A stretch of 64,000 nt of DNA, from NCBI GenBank assembly GCA_033297075.1, contig MU858060.1, positions 310,001 through 374,000 of the forward strand. Direction: 5' to 3'. Positions 1 to 11,600 of the stretch are shown in pieces. The translations under genes were made by a program, and so were the position numbers. Each line of letters starts with the position of its first letter. The stretch's first letter is position 1. This DNA is from Rhypophila decipiens (lineage: Eukaryota > Ascomycota > Sordariomycetes > Sordariales > Naviculisporaceae). A model generated the notes under the pieces. It saw only the letters and a program-made list of their open reading frames with translations, was not told the origin of the DNA and did not search any database.

Positions 1-824
1 CTCGCTGGCCGCGAGTCTCTCTTTCCTCCAGCTGCGACTTTCTGATTCCACGAGGTCAATTCCTCTGCTCCCTTGGCATCTTTCATACCCAAGCCCGCGA
101 GATTAGCGTGCCGTGGTGTTGCTTCCTTGACCTTGCCGCGCAATGTGCCGTCCCAGCCGAGACTCTTGAGGAGAGTTGCGCCAAAGTCATCTATGGGGAC
201 GGATCGATAATCCTCGGGTTCGGGAGACCTGTCGGGGTCATCGGAGGGAGCCTTGCGTTTGGACGGTCTCTCATTCCCGAGCAGGGCATCCATGGCTTCA
301 TCGTCTAGCGACACAGGGGCCTTTTTGTCATTTCCGCCTTCTTTGGTTCTTGATCTTGAGTTGGATCTTGATCGTGAACGGGGTTTATCTCTAGAGCCCT
401 TTGGTGCTGCATCTTTTCCTCCTTTCCTCATGTTGATGGTTAGGCCGAATTTGACGGGTTGCTTGGATTCTCCTCCTTCGTCGTCTTCCTTCTTGATCGA
501 GGTATCATCGTCGCGCCGTCGTGAATCTCTGTCCTCTCGTCTGTCGTGCTTGTCTGAGCGACCGCTGTTGTGATGCCTCCTCTTGTTATTTGCCTCGTCC
601 TTTTCGTTTGCAGTGCTCCAGTCCAGGTCGGTAATCACCTCGTGCCGGCCATGGTGTCTATCGTCTCCTTCGCTACCGCTTGACCCGGATTCCTCCCCAT
701 CGTCCAAGGCATGCGCTCGGTGCCGCCGGATGTTGGAGGGCTTTGCGTGTTTCTTTGAGGAGGAAGAAGAGGTCTTGCCGAACTTGATCGCAACCCGGGG
801 CGGGTTGGAATGGCTGTCGGACAT
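1..824 (-). CDS. SPP2: SPP2-like spliceosome activator (partial at left edge)
   Basis: The frame is open from the ATG at 824 leftward to the window edge (274 codons, no stop, no intron seen), so the C-terminus is missing. The N-terminal half is charged and of low complexity, with serine runs, Asp/Glu/Lys stretches and an RS-like patch (RSRSRSNSRSRT). After it comes the diagnostic block VPIDDFGATLLKSLGWDG followed by NLAGLGMKDAKGAEEL, a G-patch-like element. In yeast, Spp2 uses this element to recruit and stimulate the DEAH ATPase Prp2, which remodels the spliceosome before the first transesterification. The family assignment rests on this block. The start is the first ATG of the frame, giving MSDSHSNPPR. 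The gene points away from VID21, so the two share the 825-2684 interval as a divergent promoter region. Confidence 0.85.
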   Translation of the reverse strand, partial: MSDSHSNPPRVAIKFGKTSSSSSKKHAKPSNIRRHRAHALDDGEESGSSGSEGDDRHHGRHEVITDLDWSTANEKDEANNKRRHHNSGRSDKHDRREDRDSRRRDDDTSIKKEDDEGGESKQPVKFGLTINMRKGGKDAAPKGSRDKPRSRSRSNSRSRTKEGGNDKKAPVSLDDEAMDALLGNERPSKRKAPSDDPDRSPEPEDYRSVPIDDFGATLLKSLGWDGTLRGKVKEATPRHANLAGLGMKDAKGAEELTSWNQKVAAGGKRDSRPA

Positions 825-2684
825 GGTCTACCGCGCCGGGATCGAGAGGCTGAGGAGAATCCAGTGGGTATTCGTAAACGAGGCAGCCTCAAATTGCGTG
901 TTCGAGATCGTTCTTTCTCGAGAAATTTTCTTCTATTTCGGCAGTGTTAGTTGGCGAGAATTTGTTCGAAAGAAAAAATATAGGAAACATACAGGTGCGG
1001 TGCCGAATGGAGGAAGTCTTGTGGCGGTTTGTAGTCCTGATGATGTTCCAATTTACATGCGCCAAGAGTACTTTCCAGGTTGGGATTGCTTGTGAAAGTT
1101 ACGATGTATCCGTACTTTCGTATGTGTACTGGTACAGTATCCGTACTTTTGACGCATCCATCGCAGGCCAGAAGTCCCGTCCTGCTGGCAGCCTGGTAGC
1201 AGAACTGGGTTTCCTCATACCAACCATTCACTTGGAGAACAAACTGAGTTGTGAAGCTAAAAAGGTAATTGGCAAGACTGATATTCTTCTTTAAAATTCG
1301 AATAAAGCCTATACAGAACCTCGCCCTGTCTGGTATTGTACACTCACGATAGATGGATACGTAGTCAAGTCGATGTACCTATTCAAAGGGTACTGACCCA
1401 ATCAGTGACTTTAGCTAATGCCGTTTATTGTACAGAGAGTGCATATATTTTGGCAGGGTACCGTCTTCTTACACAGAATTGACTCCTTTAAAGTCACCAT
1501 CAAGGCCTTTATCACTCACTCACTTGTTACTTAGAGAATATATTTTCTGATCATCCATTTTCCAAACCTCGTTTCTTAACCCAGTTGAAGACATGAGGGC
1601 GGATTGGTATCACATTATCAAGGAGACAAAACCATACAAGATGAGGAAATCTTCATGGATAACGCCGCTCACCTTTTCAAGCAGCGCTCAGCAGATGCAA
1701 GCTGTGGACGCAGCTGCTGAAAGGGGCATGGTGAGGACTTGTTTATCCATATCCTCCAAACCTGGAACCTGGACCTTGAACTCCCCGCGCACTAACGACT
1801 TGAAGGTGAGATGATCGTCGATTGTTGCTGTGGACCGCAATGCTCCTCTTGCCAAGGCTCAATGATCGATAACAATGGAAACAAAAGCTTCATCAATAGG
1901 AGCGGGTTGCAGACCAGGCTGCTACCGACAGCCGTTCTCCAGAAGGGAGATGTGACTGAGGTTGCTGGATGAATGGCCAATTGTTGTTCTTGAATTTACA
2001 CTTTCAGTGACGCGGTCATTTTGCCTCAGGCCAGGTATCGCTTTTGGGAGCTCGCCCAGAATAAACTCCAGACGCATTCCCGGGCAGTCAACAGAGAGCG
2101 GGGTCAAACTTAAAGCTGGGGCAGAAATACGGCTACTGGGGCGAATATTTGGTGCTTTTTTCTCTTTGCATCCCAGCAAGCTTCTCAGTGGCCAAAAAAA
2201 GCAAGTTTGCACATCTTTTGTCAAGCATTGTTGGTTGAGCGCGAAAACGCTGGCCCGAAAACGCCGAAAACAAGGGAAACTTTAAGTGCTGAATTTGACA
2301 CTCATTACAGAACCCCAACCGCTATTGTTAGACCCCCGCCATGCTTTTTGGGCGCCCCTCGGAGGTTCAGCTACGCCCGTAGATTCGTCGACAACTGACT
2401 GGGGCATTAACATTTTCTGTTTGCTAGGCCTTGCACCGCGCACCTCTCAATCTTAGAACTTTCTGGGCACTGATACCGTCCGTGTCCCGTCGATAACCCC
2501 CCAACCTGCAAAATAAGAGATTTATCACCGTCAATCGCAACACTCGTCAATCGAACAACGTGGTGAAATATCGCAACACCATCATTTATCATCGCCGACC
2601 ACGTTGGTTTTCATCTCCTAGATACCTATTCTGACCATAACAGCGTCCGTTGATTGAAAAACGGATGTTGCGGTCGCCGATGTC
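825..2684. other. Intergenic, divergent promoter of SPP2-like and VID21
   Basis: About 1.86 kb with no credible gene; the open frames here are short and overlap on both strands. It holds a short direct repeat near 1106-1149 (see findings). The last roughly 250 bases before 2685 should include the VID21 leader. Confidence 0.6.
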
Positions 2685-5600
2685 ATGACTGAGGTCGGAC
2701 CCGCCGACCGCGTGAAGCAGCTGCGATCGTACCGGGCGGAGTCAAGGTTAGTTTTTTTGATCAATCAATTCTCCTCAATTTTCCGATCATTTTGATGTGC
2801 GATATCACGTACTAACTTTGTGCAGTTCAATTCTGACGTCGCGGAAGCGCAAACTACGCGAGCTTTTCGCCGTTGCAGCCGACCAGGATGGCATTCCGAA
2901 CTTTGACTTCAGCGACCCCGACGCGCAGCCCAAAGCGGAGGCCGAAGCCAAATTCCTCTTCGAGTGCGACATATTACAGTAAGCTTTTGCTAAAATGAAC
3001 CTTGGTTTCCCTTTGCACTTTTGCGGCCCACTGCGCGTTTGTTCCTGTAGTTTCTAATTACAGTGATGTCTATAGGGGTCGAAGGTTGAATGAAGTCGGC
3101 CTACCCAGAGTCCGCAAACCTCGATTCGACAAGATCCTTTTAAGCCCCGAACTGCCCACCGAGAACTCGACGCCTGCGAAATCGAACCGAACCGTGCAAG
3201 TTGATGCGTCTGCTCGAGTGTCCGAGACCAATCGATTGCCGACGACCTCGGAATCAACGACTGATACTCAAGATGGCCCGAGACTTGGACAGAATGACAA
3301 AGTAGCAGGCATTTCCGAGAAAACCGAGTTCCCTGGAGCGGTGACAACCCCCGCGCCTCTCTCCCCTCGAGAGCAACTCTCTCAACAGCATGCAAACTCG
3401 CAGCCATCAGCGCACCGTACAAACGAAGAGCCTGCCCGTGAACCTCACCAGAACGCATCTCAGCTGCCAGCACGAGTTGAATCGCTCCCATCGTCCAAAC
3501 CTGAAAGCACACAGGCCACGTCTCTCATCAACGGGGTTATTCCCGAAGTTGATGCCATCCCAGGAACTTTGGACCAGCCCGGTGGGAAAGAAACAGACAC
3601 CACACTCGATGGTCGGATATCCCATGGTGAGGGCTCGAGGTATCCAGACGCGCTCTCGTCCCCCGGCTCCACTGCTCATTCTACTCTTACGCCCGCCGTT
3701 CACGATGTTTCAACAGACACCAGTCCGGACAATGAAGGGCCTCAGTACATTGAGAGAACTGAAGAGGATCTCGGCGACAAGGAAATTGGAGGAAATGCGG
3801 AGGATAAGGTTGACGGAACGTTGCAGGCTGAGGCCACTTCGCCTGGCAGGGATTCTCTTCCAACAGCCATGAGCGGAGTAGAAGCACAACTGCTTCAGGA
3901 GTCTGCTGCCGCCCAAGTATCTCGCTTTGGGTCGGTGGAGGATCACCTTACTAGCTCCGCTGATGGAAATGTGGCTGATTTGCAGACTTTGGGTCTACAA
4001 AGCCAAAATCTACCTGCTCGTAATGTGGTCCATGGACAACAGCAGGATGTCACAATTCAGCACGAAACGAGCAATAATGCATCCACGATCCCGCCCCAAC
4101 AGCCCGCCCCTAGCAAAGCCGGCGTTATCCTCGATATACACCATGGAGGTTCAAGCATTCCCATGGACGTCGATGCCTCTTCTGTTCCCGTTACCGGGGA
4201 TATCGAGAATGAGAAGCAAAGGCCCACGGTGCCGACAATTATGGTTGAGCCGCCATCCCAGGAACACGCTCAGGAGGCTAACCGGCCGTCGGTGCAACCA
4301 CCTCGGGTCGGCGCCACACCGGCCTTCACAAACGAGGTTCCTGAAGTCATCATCAGCACAGAACAGGAACCAAGTACCCCAGAACCCGAGCGAACCCAGC
4401 TCCCACACTTGGATTTCAGTATCGAAAAACAGGTGAATGATACATCAGCGCAGCCTCTCTCTGCCTCTCAGCTCAAACTTCTTGCCAATAATCTGCGACA
4501 GAATCGGCAAAAGCGACGGCGGAGTGTTCCAACTGTGATTTTCGGTAAGCCGACCAAGAAGCCAAGGGTATCCGATGATACAGCCCTGGTTGCGAAGAAA
4601 GCGAAGCCGGGGGGGATCCCTACCGATGACTATTTCACCCCCCTATTTATCGAAGGCTTTACCCGCACTTCAACCTGGATGAAGCCAATCGAGAAACTGC
4701 TTAACCAAGCTCACAAGACTGTTTCGACAACCGATCAGTATGTGTCGATTCTTGATCACCAGTCTTGCAAAATCCTCCGTCGCGTCTATCATTTGCAGCA
4801 ATATGACAAATGGTCGTTGAGACAACCAGTTCGCTGCCCGGAACCGATCCGGCCGGCATCGCATTGGGATGTGGTCCTGCAGGAGATGAAGTGGATGCGA
4901 ACTGATTTTCGCGAGGAGCGCAAATGGAAGCACGCAGTTGCCAAGAATCTCGCCTATGACTGTGCCGAATGGGTCCATTCCGGGCCAGTCGAGAGATTGG
5001 CCCTCCAAGTGAACGCAAAGATTCCTCCACTCCCTGTCGCATCGGATGCCGACATCGAGATGTCAGATTGCATGGATGCATCATTACCAGAGCTCGTCCA
5101 TTCTGACTCTCCCGGCGAACACGACGATGAGCCCATCGAGGTATTGGTTGAGACGGTAGCTCCCTCGATGATCTTTGCTTTCCAGAACGATGAAGTCATA
5201 TTCGGTCTCCAACACTCCAAGGCGGCAGATCAGCTTTTGGAAAACCTTCCAATGTATGGTTCACCACTCAAGGTTCCCAAGTTCGACCTTGCGGCCCCCG
5301 ACTACGACCCTGACGCAAGCTGGAAACGTCCCGCCTTGCCCTTGAGCAAGTATGTGGAAGGTGAGATGGTGCTCGCAGCCAAGCCACCTCCGAGGAAACG
5401 CAGCCGCTATGAATACGCGGCCGAATCTGAGGGCGAAGACGAAGAAGAAGTGATTTTCGGGGATGTACCTGCTCGGGACACGGTCAGCAAACCAGAGAAC
5501 ACCAGCGTTGCCTTGTTTTCTGACGAAATGAAAATCACTCGGGATCGTCTGCATGCGGGCCACCAATTCCGACCACCAACTGATTATCCCATGCCACTTC

Positions 5601-7559
5601 AATCCTTTTACGAATCTCGAACCGCGTCCCAGTGGACCTTGGCCGAAGATGACCAGCTCAAGTTGCTGGTCATGGATTATTCCTACAATTGGTCGCTTAT
5701 TTCCTCCATCATGTCACCAAGGTCCCAGTTCGCGTCTGGTGCTGAACGGCGGACTCCATGGGAATGTTTCGAACGATGGGTGTCCTTGGTCGGTTTACCG
5801 AATGATATGGCTAAGACGCCATACTTCAAGACGTACCAAAGCAGAATCGACGCTGCTCAGCGCGTCATCTTGCAGCAGAACAACACGGCACAGCAGCATG
5901 TTGGTCCCAACGGAGCTGTGACACCAGTCCCCAAGAAGAGGCCGACAACAACAGTCCGCGTTGATCGTCGCCGCAGTCAAAAGCATCTGGCGCTCATTGA
6001 TGCAATGCGGAAGTTGGCTAAGAAACGAGAAGCAGCTGCTCAGAAGGCAGCCCAGGCGGCTACGATGGCATCGAACCGAAAAGTCAATGAAGCCCCCCGG
6101 CAACAGGTTCAAAACAAGACTCCCAGGGATTACAGTATAATGCGGTGGGAGCGGGACCAGCAACTGGCAGAGAAGATGGCATTGTACGCGCAGAGGCACC
6201 AGGAGGCTTTGCAGAAACGGGTAGGTAGTATTGCGCCTCGCTACTTTCACCACAGAATGCTAACAAGCCACGAAGGCCATGGCACAAAGGCAAAGCCACG
6301 CAGGACAAGCTTCCGGCACGCCCGGTGCCTTGCCGACAGCCGAACGTATGGCATCGGCCACCCCTCTGAACAACGTTGCTCGCCTAAATATCCCTGCACA
6401 TCTTGCAGTGCCCATGCAAACCCAACCCCAGAATCGAGTCCAGGTCCAACCTCCATCCGTTGCAGTCCCCGCCGTGCCCGCTCAACTGCCCGGCGGTCTC
6501 GTTCCCCCGATGCAGATGGGAGCCATTCAGCAGGCTCAGCTTCAAGCTCTTCAAGCGCAAAGAATCTCCTCCATGGCTGCTCAACCAAATATGAACACGT
6601 TCATGCAAGCTAAGCTAATAGAACAGCAACAGCGCTCTGTGCTTCAACACCAGCAACAGCACCAGCACCAGCAGCATCCGCATCCGCATCAGCAGCAACA
6701 TCACCAACAGCACCCATCACAGCAGCAAGCCCAGCAGCAGCCGCAGCAACAGAAACCCCAGCCGCAGCAGCAGCAGCAGCAAGCAGCACAAATGAGCCAG
6801 CAGCAGCAGCAGATGGCACGGGCGAACAGCGCCCAAGGTTCCCCGGGGCCCATGAGGAATGTCATGAACACCTTGAACCAGTCTTATATGAATCCCAATG
6901 CCCAGGCTATGATGGCTCAGTACAACGCTACTCAAATGGCGACGTCTCCCGGTGCAGTGGGGCTAAGCATGCCGCTGCCCGCAGGCTCCCCTCGTGCAGG
7001 CATGGCAATGAATGCAACAATGCTGCGGCTTAAGGAGCTGGAGGGGCAGTTTAGGCTCAAGCATCCGAACGTCCCCGAAAATGATATCCAAAAGATGGCC
7101 ATTACACATCTTGGCAGGTTGATTGCGCACAACGGACGAGTCGCCATGGAGTCAGCGGCTGGTTCCCCCGGGATTCCCTTGCACGCGGCGAATGCCATGA
7201 TGGGGACTGGGAATCCTGCCAGCCCCCACCAATACGCCCAGCACCTTCGGGCGCAGCAGCAGCAGCAAGCAGCACAACAGGCTCAGATAGCTCAGCAACA
7301 GTCTGGCCAGCAGCCAGGAGGGCAACAAGGTATCTCGCAACAGGCCCAGCACCAACAGCAACAAGTGGCCCAAGCTCTAGCCGCGCAGCAAATGGCAGCC
7401 GCTCAAGCACAGAGAGTGGCTACGATACAGGCTGCACAGGCGCAAGCTGCTCAAGTACAAGCTGCACAGGCTCAGGCTGCTCAGGTACAAGCTGCCCAAG
7501 CTGCGCAGCAACATCAGAGACAAGCCAGCGGGAGTGCCACGCCTGCCCCTGGCAAGTAG
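2685..7559 (+). CDS. VID21: VID21/EAF1, NuA4 histone acetyltransferase scaffold subunit
   Basis: Four exons: 2685-2746, 2826-2978, 3076-6220 and 6276-7559, giving 1547 aa. Every junction keeps frame, and the last two introns carry clear branch sites (CTAAT near 3053, GCTAAC near 6259). Exons 1-2 encode the conserved N-terminus (MTEVGPADRVKQLR...). A long disordered, Ser/Pro/Glu-rich stretch follows. An HSA domain (PIRPASHWDVVLQEMKWM and following, roughly residues 655-725) would bind actin/Arp4. A Myb/SANT domain (SQWTLAEDDQLKLLV, WSLISSIM, roughly residues 920-985) lies downstream. The last ~400 residues are Gln/Ala-rich with CAG-coded runs. Eaf1 is the platform on which NuA4 (histone H4/H2A acetyltransferase) assembles in the nucleus. 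Length and domain order match the fungal family. No other intron was needed to keep the frame open. Confidence 0.93.
6640..7510 (+). repeat. CAG/CAA low-complexity tract in VID21
   Basis: Imperfect CAG/CAA/CAC triplet runs encode Gln/His and later Gln/Ala tracts in the VID21 C-terminus. The densest parts are about 6640-6800 and 7250-7510, the latter with repeated GCTGCACAGGC-type units encoding Q-A-A-Q-V. Mixed codons suggest length variation limited by interruptions. Confidence 0.8.
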
Positions 7560-8154
7560 GTGTGGTTAACCAGCAAGAGCACGCAAAGTGAGAAACGTGA
7601 ACAAGGAGAGATGGGCTGAAGTCAGGTGTCATGACATATATATGAAGGAAGGAAAAGATTACATCATATGTCGGTAAATGTTGGCTTAACGGGATGATGC
7701 GCGTTTCGGTTATGGTATGGTGTCTGGTAGCCGGTTGGTTTTTGGTAGGAAAGCAAAGACGAGACGTTTTGCTCGCAAGAGATTCGTTCTGTTGTGATGA
7801 TGAATTCACTGTACATAATTGACAGGTTTATGATTGTAATTAGTCATAGTATATATCTTTATAATACCCAGCGCCAGACGATGTGACTGTCTGGATTCTT
7901 AGATCCCAGTTGTACCGCGTAGCTGGAGTCTGGATGAATGGACCGGGTGGGGGGGAGAACTTTGTTAGATGACGGAGTTCCGAGCGGCAGGCAATGTGCA
8001 ATGATAAGATAAGAGCCTTGCTCCCCACTTTTTCTTTTTTTCTTTCGGCAGTGCTTCCACCATACCCTGGGCCCATCATTCCCTTCTTGTGCTTTGCCTC
8101 GAAGACTTAGATACCTTAGCACTCTCGCAATAATAACCACTTCACATCGTCATC
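7560..8154. other. Intergenic VID21-MAK11
   Basis: 595 bp holding the VID21 3' untranslated region and the MAK11 promoter. A T-rich stretch lies at about 8028-8045. No further element was seen. Confidence 0.6.
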
Positions 8155-9723
8155 ATGGGCAAGAGGAAGAGAGATACTGCAGCTCCCAGTGCTGAGGCTG
8201 TCGAGAAGTCCAACAGCGCCAAAAAGCTCAAAGCACCAAAGAAGACTTCGACGACGAAACCTTCCACTGCTGCCTTCCAGCTGACCAACGACGACGGCGA
8301 CGTGACAATTCAGATAATAGCGGGATCCTACGACCGCATTCTTCACGGAATCACGGCAGCGATTCATCCCGCGACGTCGACCGAGAAATCAAAACAAAAT
8401 GGCGACAAGTCCCCCAAACCCAAGACCGAATTCGCCGACACATTCCTCTTCAATGCACATACCTCGGCCATCCGCTGCCTAGCCCTCTCTCCGCCTTCGG
8501 AGCCAGACCACAAGGGACAACAGAAACTGCTCCTCGCAACGGGCAGCACGGACGAGCGCATCAACATCTACAACATCTCTGCCCACCCGCCTTCGGCACG
8601 AGCCGCCGAAGATCAAAAGGGCCTGTCGGCACTGGCCCCGCGCCCTGTGCTCGAGAACTCCAAGAACCGCGAAGTGGGAAATCTTCTACATCATACATCC
8701 AACATCACTCGGTTGGTATTTCCCAACCGGAGCAAGCTGCTCAGCGCTGCCGAGGACTCGACGATTGGTGTCACACGGACCCGAGATTGGGCGCTGCTGC
8801 ACAGCTTCAAGTGTCCTATTCCTAAAGTCTATGGACGGCCGAGTGGAGATACGGCCGTGGCGGGCATGGGGCCTAGCGGTGTGAATGACTTTGCGGTGCA
8901 CCCGAGCAACAAGATCATGATCAGCGTTGGTAAGGGGGAGAGGTGCATGCGGCTGTGGAACCTGGAGACGGGCAAGAAGAGCAGAGTCTTGAACTTTGAC
9001 AAGGAGATCTTGATCGAGATTGGCGAGGGGAGACACAGTACCGGCGAGGCGAGGAAGATTGTGTGGGGAGCATCAAGAGATAAGGACGGAGAAGAGGAGG
9101 ACGAGTTTGCGGTTGGGTTTGAACGTGATGTTTTGGTCTTTGGCATGGACTGCCGACCAAGGTGCCGGTTAATGAAGGGGGAGAGGACGAAGGTGCAGGA
9201 GATGGGCTATGTCAGGGGGGTCGACGGAGAGAATGATGGTGAGACGGTTCTGGCGGTGTCAACCGAGGATGGGAGGATATTGTTTTTCAAGACGAACGAG
9301 TATGTGGCGTCGGAGGAGGACAAGGAGAAGGAGAACGGGGAGAAGGCTAAGAAGGACGGTCTTCCTTGTGCGAGGATGGTTGCCCAGCTTGGGGGGAAAG
9401 ACGCCGGCGTCACGACCAGAATCAAGGACTTCAAGATTCTTGCTGTCCGCAGTGTGAAGGGCGCGGTGTCGTGGTATGTCACTGCGGGCGGCAGCGACGG
9501 CCGGGTGCGTGTCTGGCGGTTGGGAAGCGGCGATCTGAGCACGGCCAAGGGCGAGAAGGATGGCAAGGTAGTGGGCGAACTGCTGGGCACCTACGAGACG
9601 AACAACCGGATTACCTGTCTTGAGTCGTTTGTAATGATACCCCGTCCGGACGGCGCCGAGGAGAGCGAGTATGAGTTTGAATCTGACGAGAGCGAGGATG
9701 AAGACGAAGAAGACAGCGAGTAA
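8155..9723 (+). CDS. MAK11: MAK11-type WD40 protein, 60S ribosome biogenesis
   Basis: A single-exon gene of 522 aa. The N-terminus is basic (MGKRKRDTA...KKLKAPKK), fitting a nucleolar protein. Then comes the family opening DVTIQIIAGSYDRILHGI. WD40-like blades follow: FLFNAHTSAIRCLALSP, LLLATGSTDERINIYNI, LLHHTSNITRLVFPN, KLLSAAEDSTIGV, VNDFAVHPSNKIMISVGKGE, CMRLWNLETG, and near the C-terminus VTAGGSDGRVRVWRLGSG. It ends in an acidic tail (SDESEDEDEEDSE). This order matches Mak11/PAK1IP1, a nucleolar 60S assembly factor in yeast. The Lys/Glu-rich insert around residues 385-402 is probably a loop. It is tandem with VID21 and INSIG on the + strand, with its own promoter. Confidence 0.88.
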   Translation: MGKRKRDTAAPSAEAVEKSNSAKKLKAPKKTSTTKPSTAAFQLTNDDGDVTIQIIAGSYDRILHGITAAIHPATSTEKSKQNGDKSPKPKTEFADTFLFNAHTSAIRCLALSPPSEPDHKGQQKLLLATGSTDERINIYNISAHPPSARAAEDQKGLSALAPRPVLENSKNREVGNLLHHTSNITRLVFPNRSKLLSAAEDSTIGVTRTRDWALLHSFKCPIPKVYGRPSGDTAVAGMGPSGVNDFAVHPSNKIMISVGKGERCMRLWNLETGKKSRVLNFDKEILIEIGEGRHSTGEARKIVWGASRDKDGEEEDEFAVGFERDVLVFGMDCRPRCRLMKGERTKVQEMGYVRGVDGENDGETVLAVSTEDGRILFFKTNEYVASEEDKEKENGEKAKKDGLPCARMVAQLGGKDAGVTTRIKDFKILAVRSVKGAVSWYVTAGGSDGRVRVWRLGSGDLSTAKGEKDGKVVGELLGTYETNNRITCLESFVMIPRPDGAEESEYEFESDESEDEDEEDSE

Positions 9724-10500
9724 TTTGTCTAATCCCTACCTACCTTGGCAGTTATGAGTAGCAAGCAATCTAAAAATGGATTATGTATTTTCTATCAACT
9801 TCCATGACCACAAGTTCACCACCGTCTCGCCGTTGAATATATACCAACGCAACTTCATCAGGGTTGAAAGAGGGTGATTCTAGATTTTCTTTCTCTTTGC
9901 AGAACTGGACAAGAAGGTGTACCATGCATAGACAAGGGAATCGAACTGCGGCTGCGGAATCGATTGAGTGCTCTGGTTCCGAGCATGGTGATCGATATGT
10001 GTACCGGCTCGATATGAGCCAGATATCCAATCGAACAGCAGCTGTTGTCTTGGGACTGTGATGCTGCTGGAAGTACGCATCTGAGTATTTACATACCTTG
10101 CAAATTGATCATGTGATGTATTCCGCATCCTGGGCAACTCAAGGATCACACTGGAGGAGGAACGAACGGGCGGGCGGCCATCAGCGGCAAGCAGCTATCC
10201 GGGCAGGCCGCCGTTGAACGAGTCGAGAGTGAGGTCTGATGAGCGAAGCATGTGACTCGTTCGGTTTCGCGTTTTTCTCTCGGAGTCGGACCTACGGGGT
10301 AAGATTTTTTCTTTTCTTGTCACTGCAGGCTGTCACGTTCACCCCTCCGTGATTGACACAAGTCCAACCGCTTTTGGTCAAGAGCAGATGCATGAAAATC
10401 GCGGGGAAGGCCATGCTTGAGTGGTACGGAGTGATTGGGACATGAAAAAAAGTGGGATGGTTGGATATGATGGATCGACGCGTTATGGACGTGAAATAAC

Positions 10501-10543
10501 CCGTATGCCCCATACGGACGGTATTTCCGTGCTTGGTGCACGG
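10501..10543. repeat. Two adjacent perfect hairpins
   Basis: CCGTATG-CCC-CATACGG (10501-10517, 7-bp stem) is followed nine bases later by CCGTGC-TTGGT-GCACGG (10527-10543, 6-bp stem). Both begin CCGT and end ACGG. They lie about 1.06 kb upstream of the INSIG start. They could be palindromic factor-binding sites or RNA hairpins; no function is assigned. Confidence 0.6.
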
Positions 10544-11036
10544 ATTACGGTGTTCACGGCCTGCCCGGGCCCGGTATTTCTATCCAAATGGGATCTGAAT
10601 AGGGGCGATGAATATGAGCAAAGAAGCCGTTTGTTGAGGCAATCTTCAGGAGCCATGGTGTCCTTTTCTTCTTCAAATTCGTCCTCTCATTTACCTAAAT
10701 TAATTTACAATACTTGGATCTCGGGCGTCTAGAGTAGTATCTCCACTAAACAAGCGCTCATAGCGACTTCAAGCCACAACAGATCTGTCAATTGCCAATC
10801 CAGTAAAAAGTTCTCCTTGCGTCCCTATTTGTGACCACCTCCCTCAGTTACAGCAATCAATACACCATATTACAACTACGAATTACACCTCGTTTTTTTA
10901 TGTTACACAGTAACGTGGTAAATTACTCTGTCATCGCGCATCCGGCGGTTTTCTCCTCTTCCCCTTTTTCGAGCAAACAGACGACGACCCGCCTGCTATT
11001 TCCAACCAACACTTGTGGCTTCTTTCCATTCCAACA

Positions 11037-11054
11037 AGCGAGCGAGCGAGCGAG
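11037..11054 (+). repeat. AGCG tetranucleotide microsatellite
   Basis: Four and a half perfect copies of AGCG in the presumed 5' leader or promoter of the INSIG gene. A simple short tandem repeat. Confidence 0.8.
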
Positions 11055-11600
11055 TCATCCTTTTGCCTTACCTCATTCACCTCGCATTACAGGGGCCAGG
11101 CGATTACATACATGCCTTAGCGACCTGCCATCTATTGTTTGTTGCTGCAGCAAGCATTCCTGGGCCTCCCTTGGATGCACAGCACCTGTCCCTGAGCTCC
11201 AAAAAGGCCAGTGCTCTACACCACGCCACGCAATAAAACATCACCGAACGTCCCTTTGCCACCAGTTTTTTCATTTGGTTGTGTTTTCTTTTCGCTTTTG
11301 GCAATTTTGAGACGCGAATACCCAAATCTGGTTCAAGAAAACGAGTTTCATATACATATCAATTTGTGTGCTTTGGAAATATCCTCAGGAGAAGTGAGCT
11401 CATCATAACGGCCACTCATCAACCAGTTTCAGCTCCCGGGATCCACGGACAAGCTGCCACGAAGGGATCTTCACGTCTTATTTGTTGATCAATTCAAGGA
11501 ACAGCGCAGGTGTATTCGGGCCTGTGGAGTACCCTTTGGAATAAAACTCCCAATCCCAACCATTCACATAGCTCAACCAAGCATATACCATAAAGGAAAG

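Larger units (their letters stand above)
9724..11600. other. Intergenic MAK11-INSIG
   Basis: 1.88 kb without a supportable gene. It contains two perfect hairpins at 10501-10517 and 10527-10543 and a short AGCG tetranucleotide run at 11037-11054. Pyrimidine-rich sequence lies near 10950-11030. The last several hundred bases probably hold a long INSIG leader. Confidence 0.55.

Noticed and set aside
583..1095. 170-codon + frame
   Set aside because: Antisense to the SPP2-like gene, extended by chance into the spacer.
9935..9960. GAATCGAAC, like a minus-strand tRNA T-loop
   Set aside because: No 5-bp T-stem and no cloverleaf upstream.
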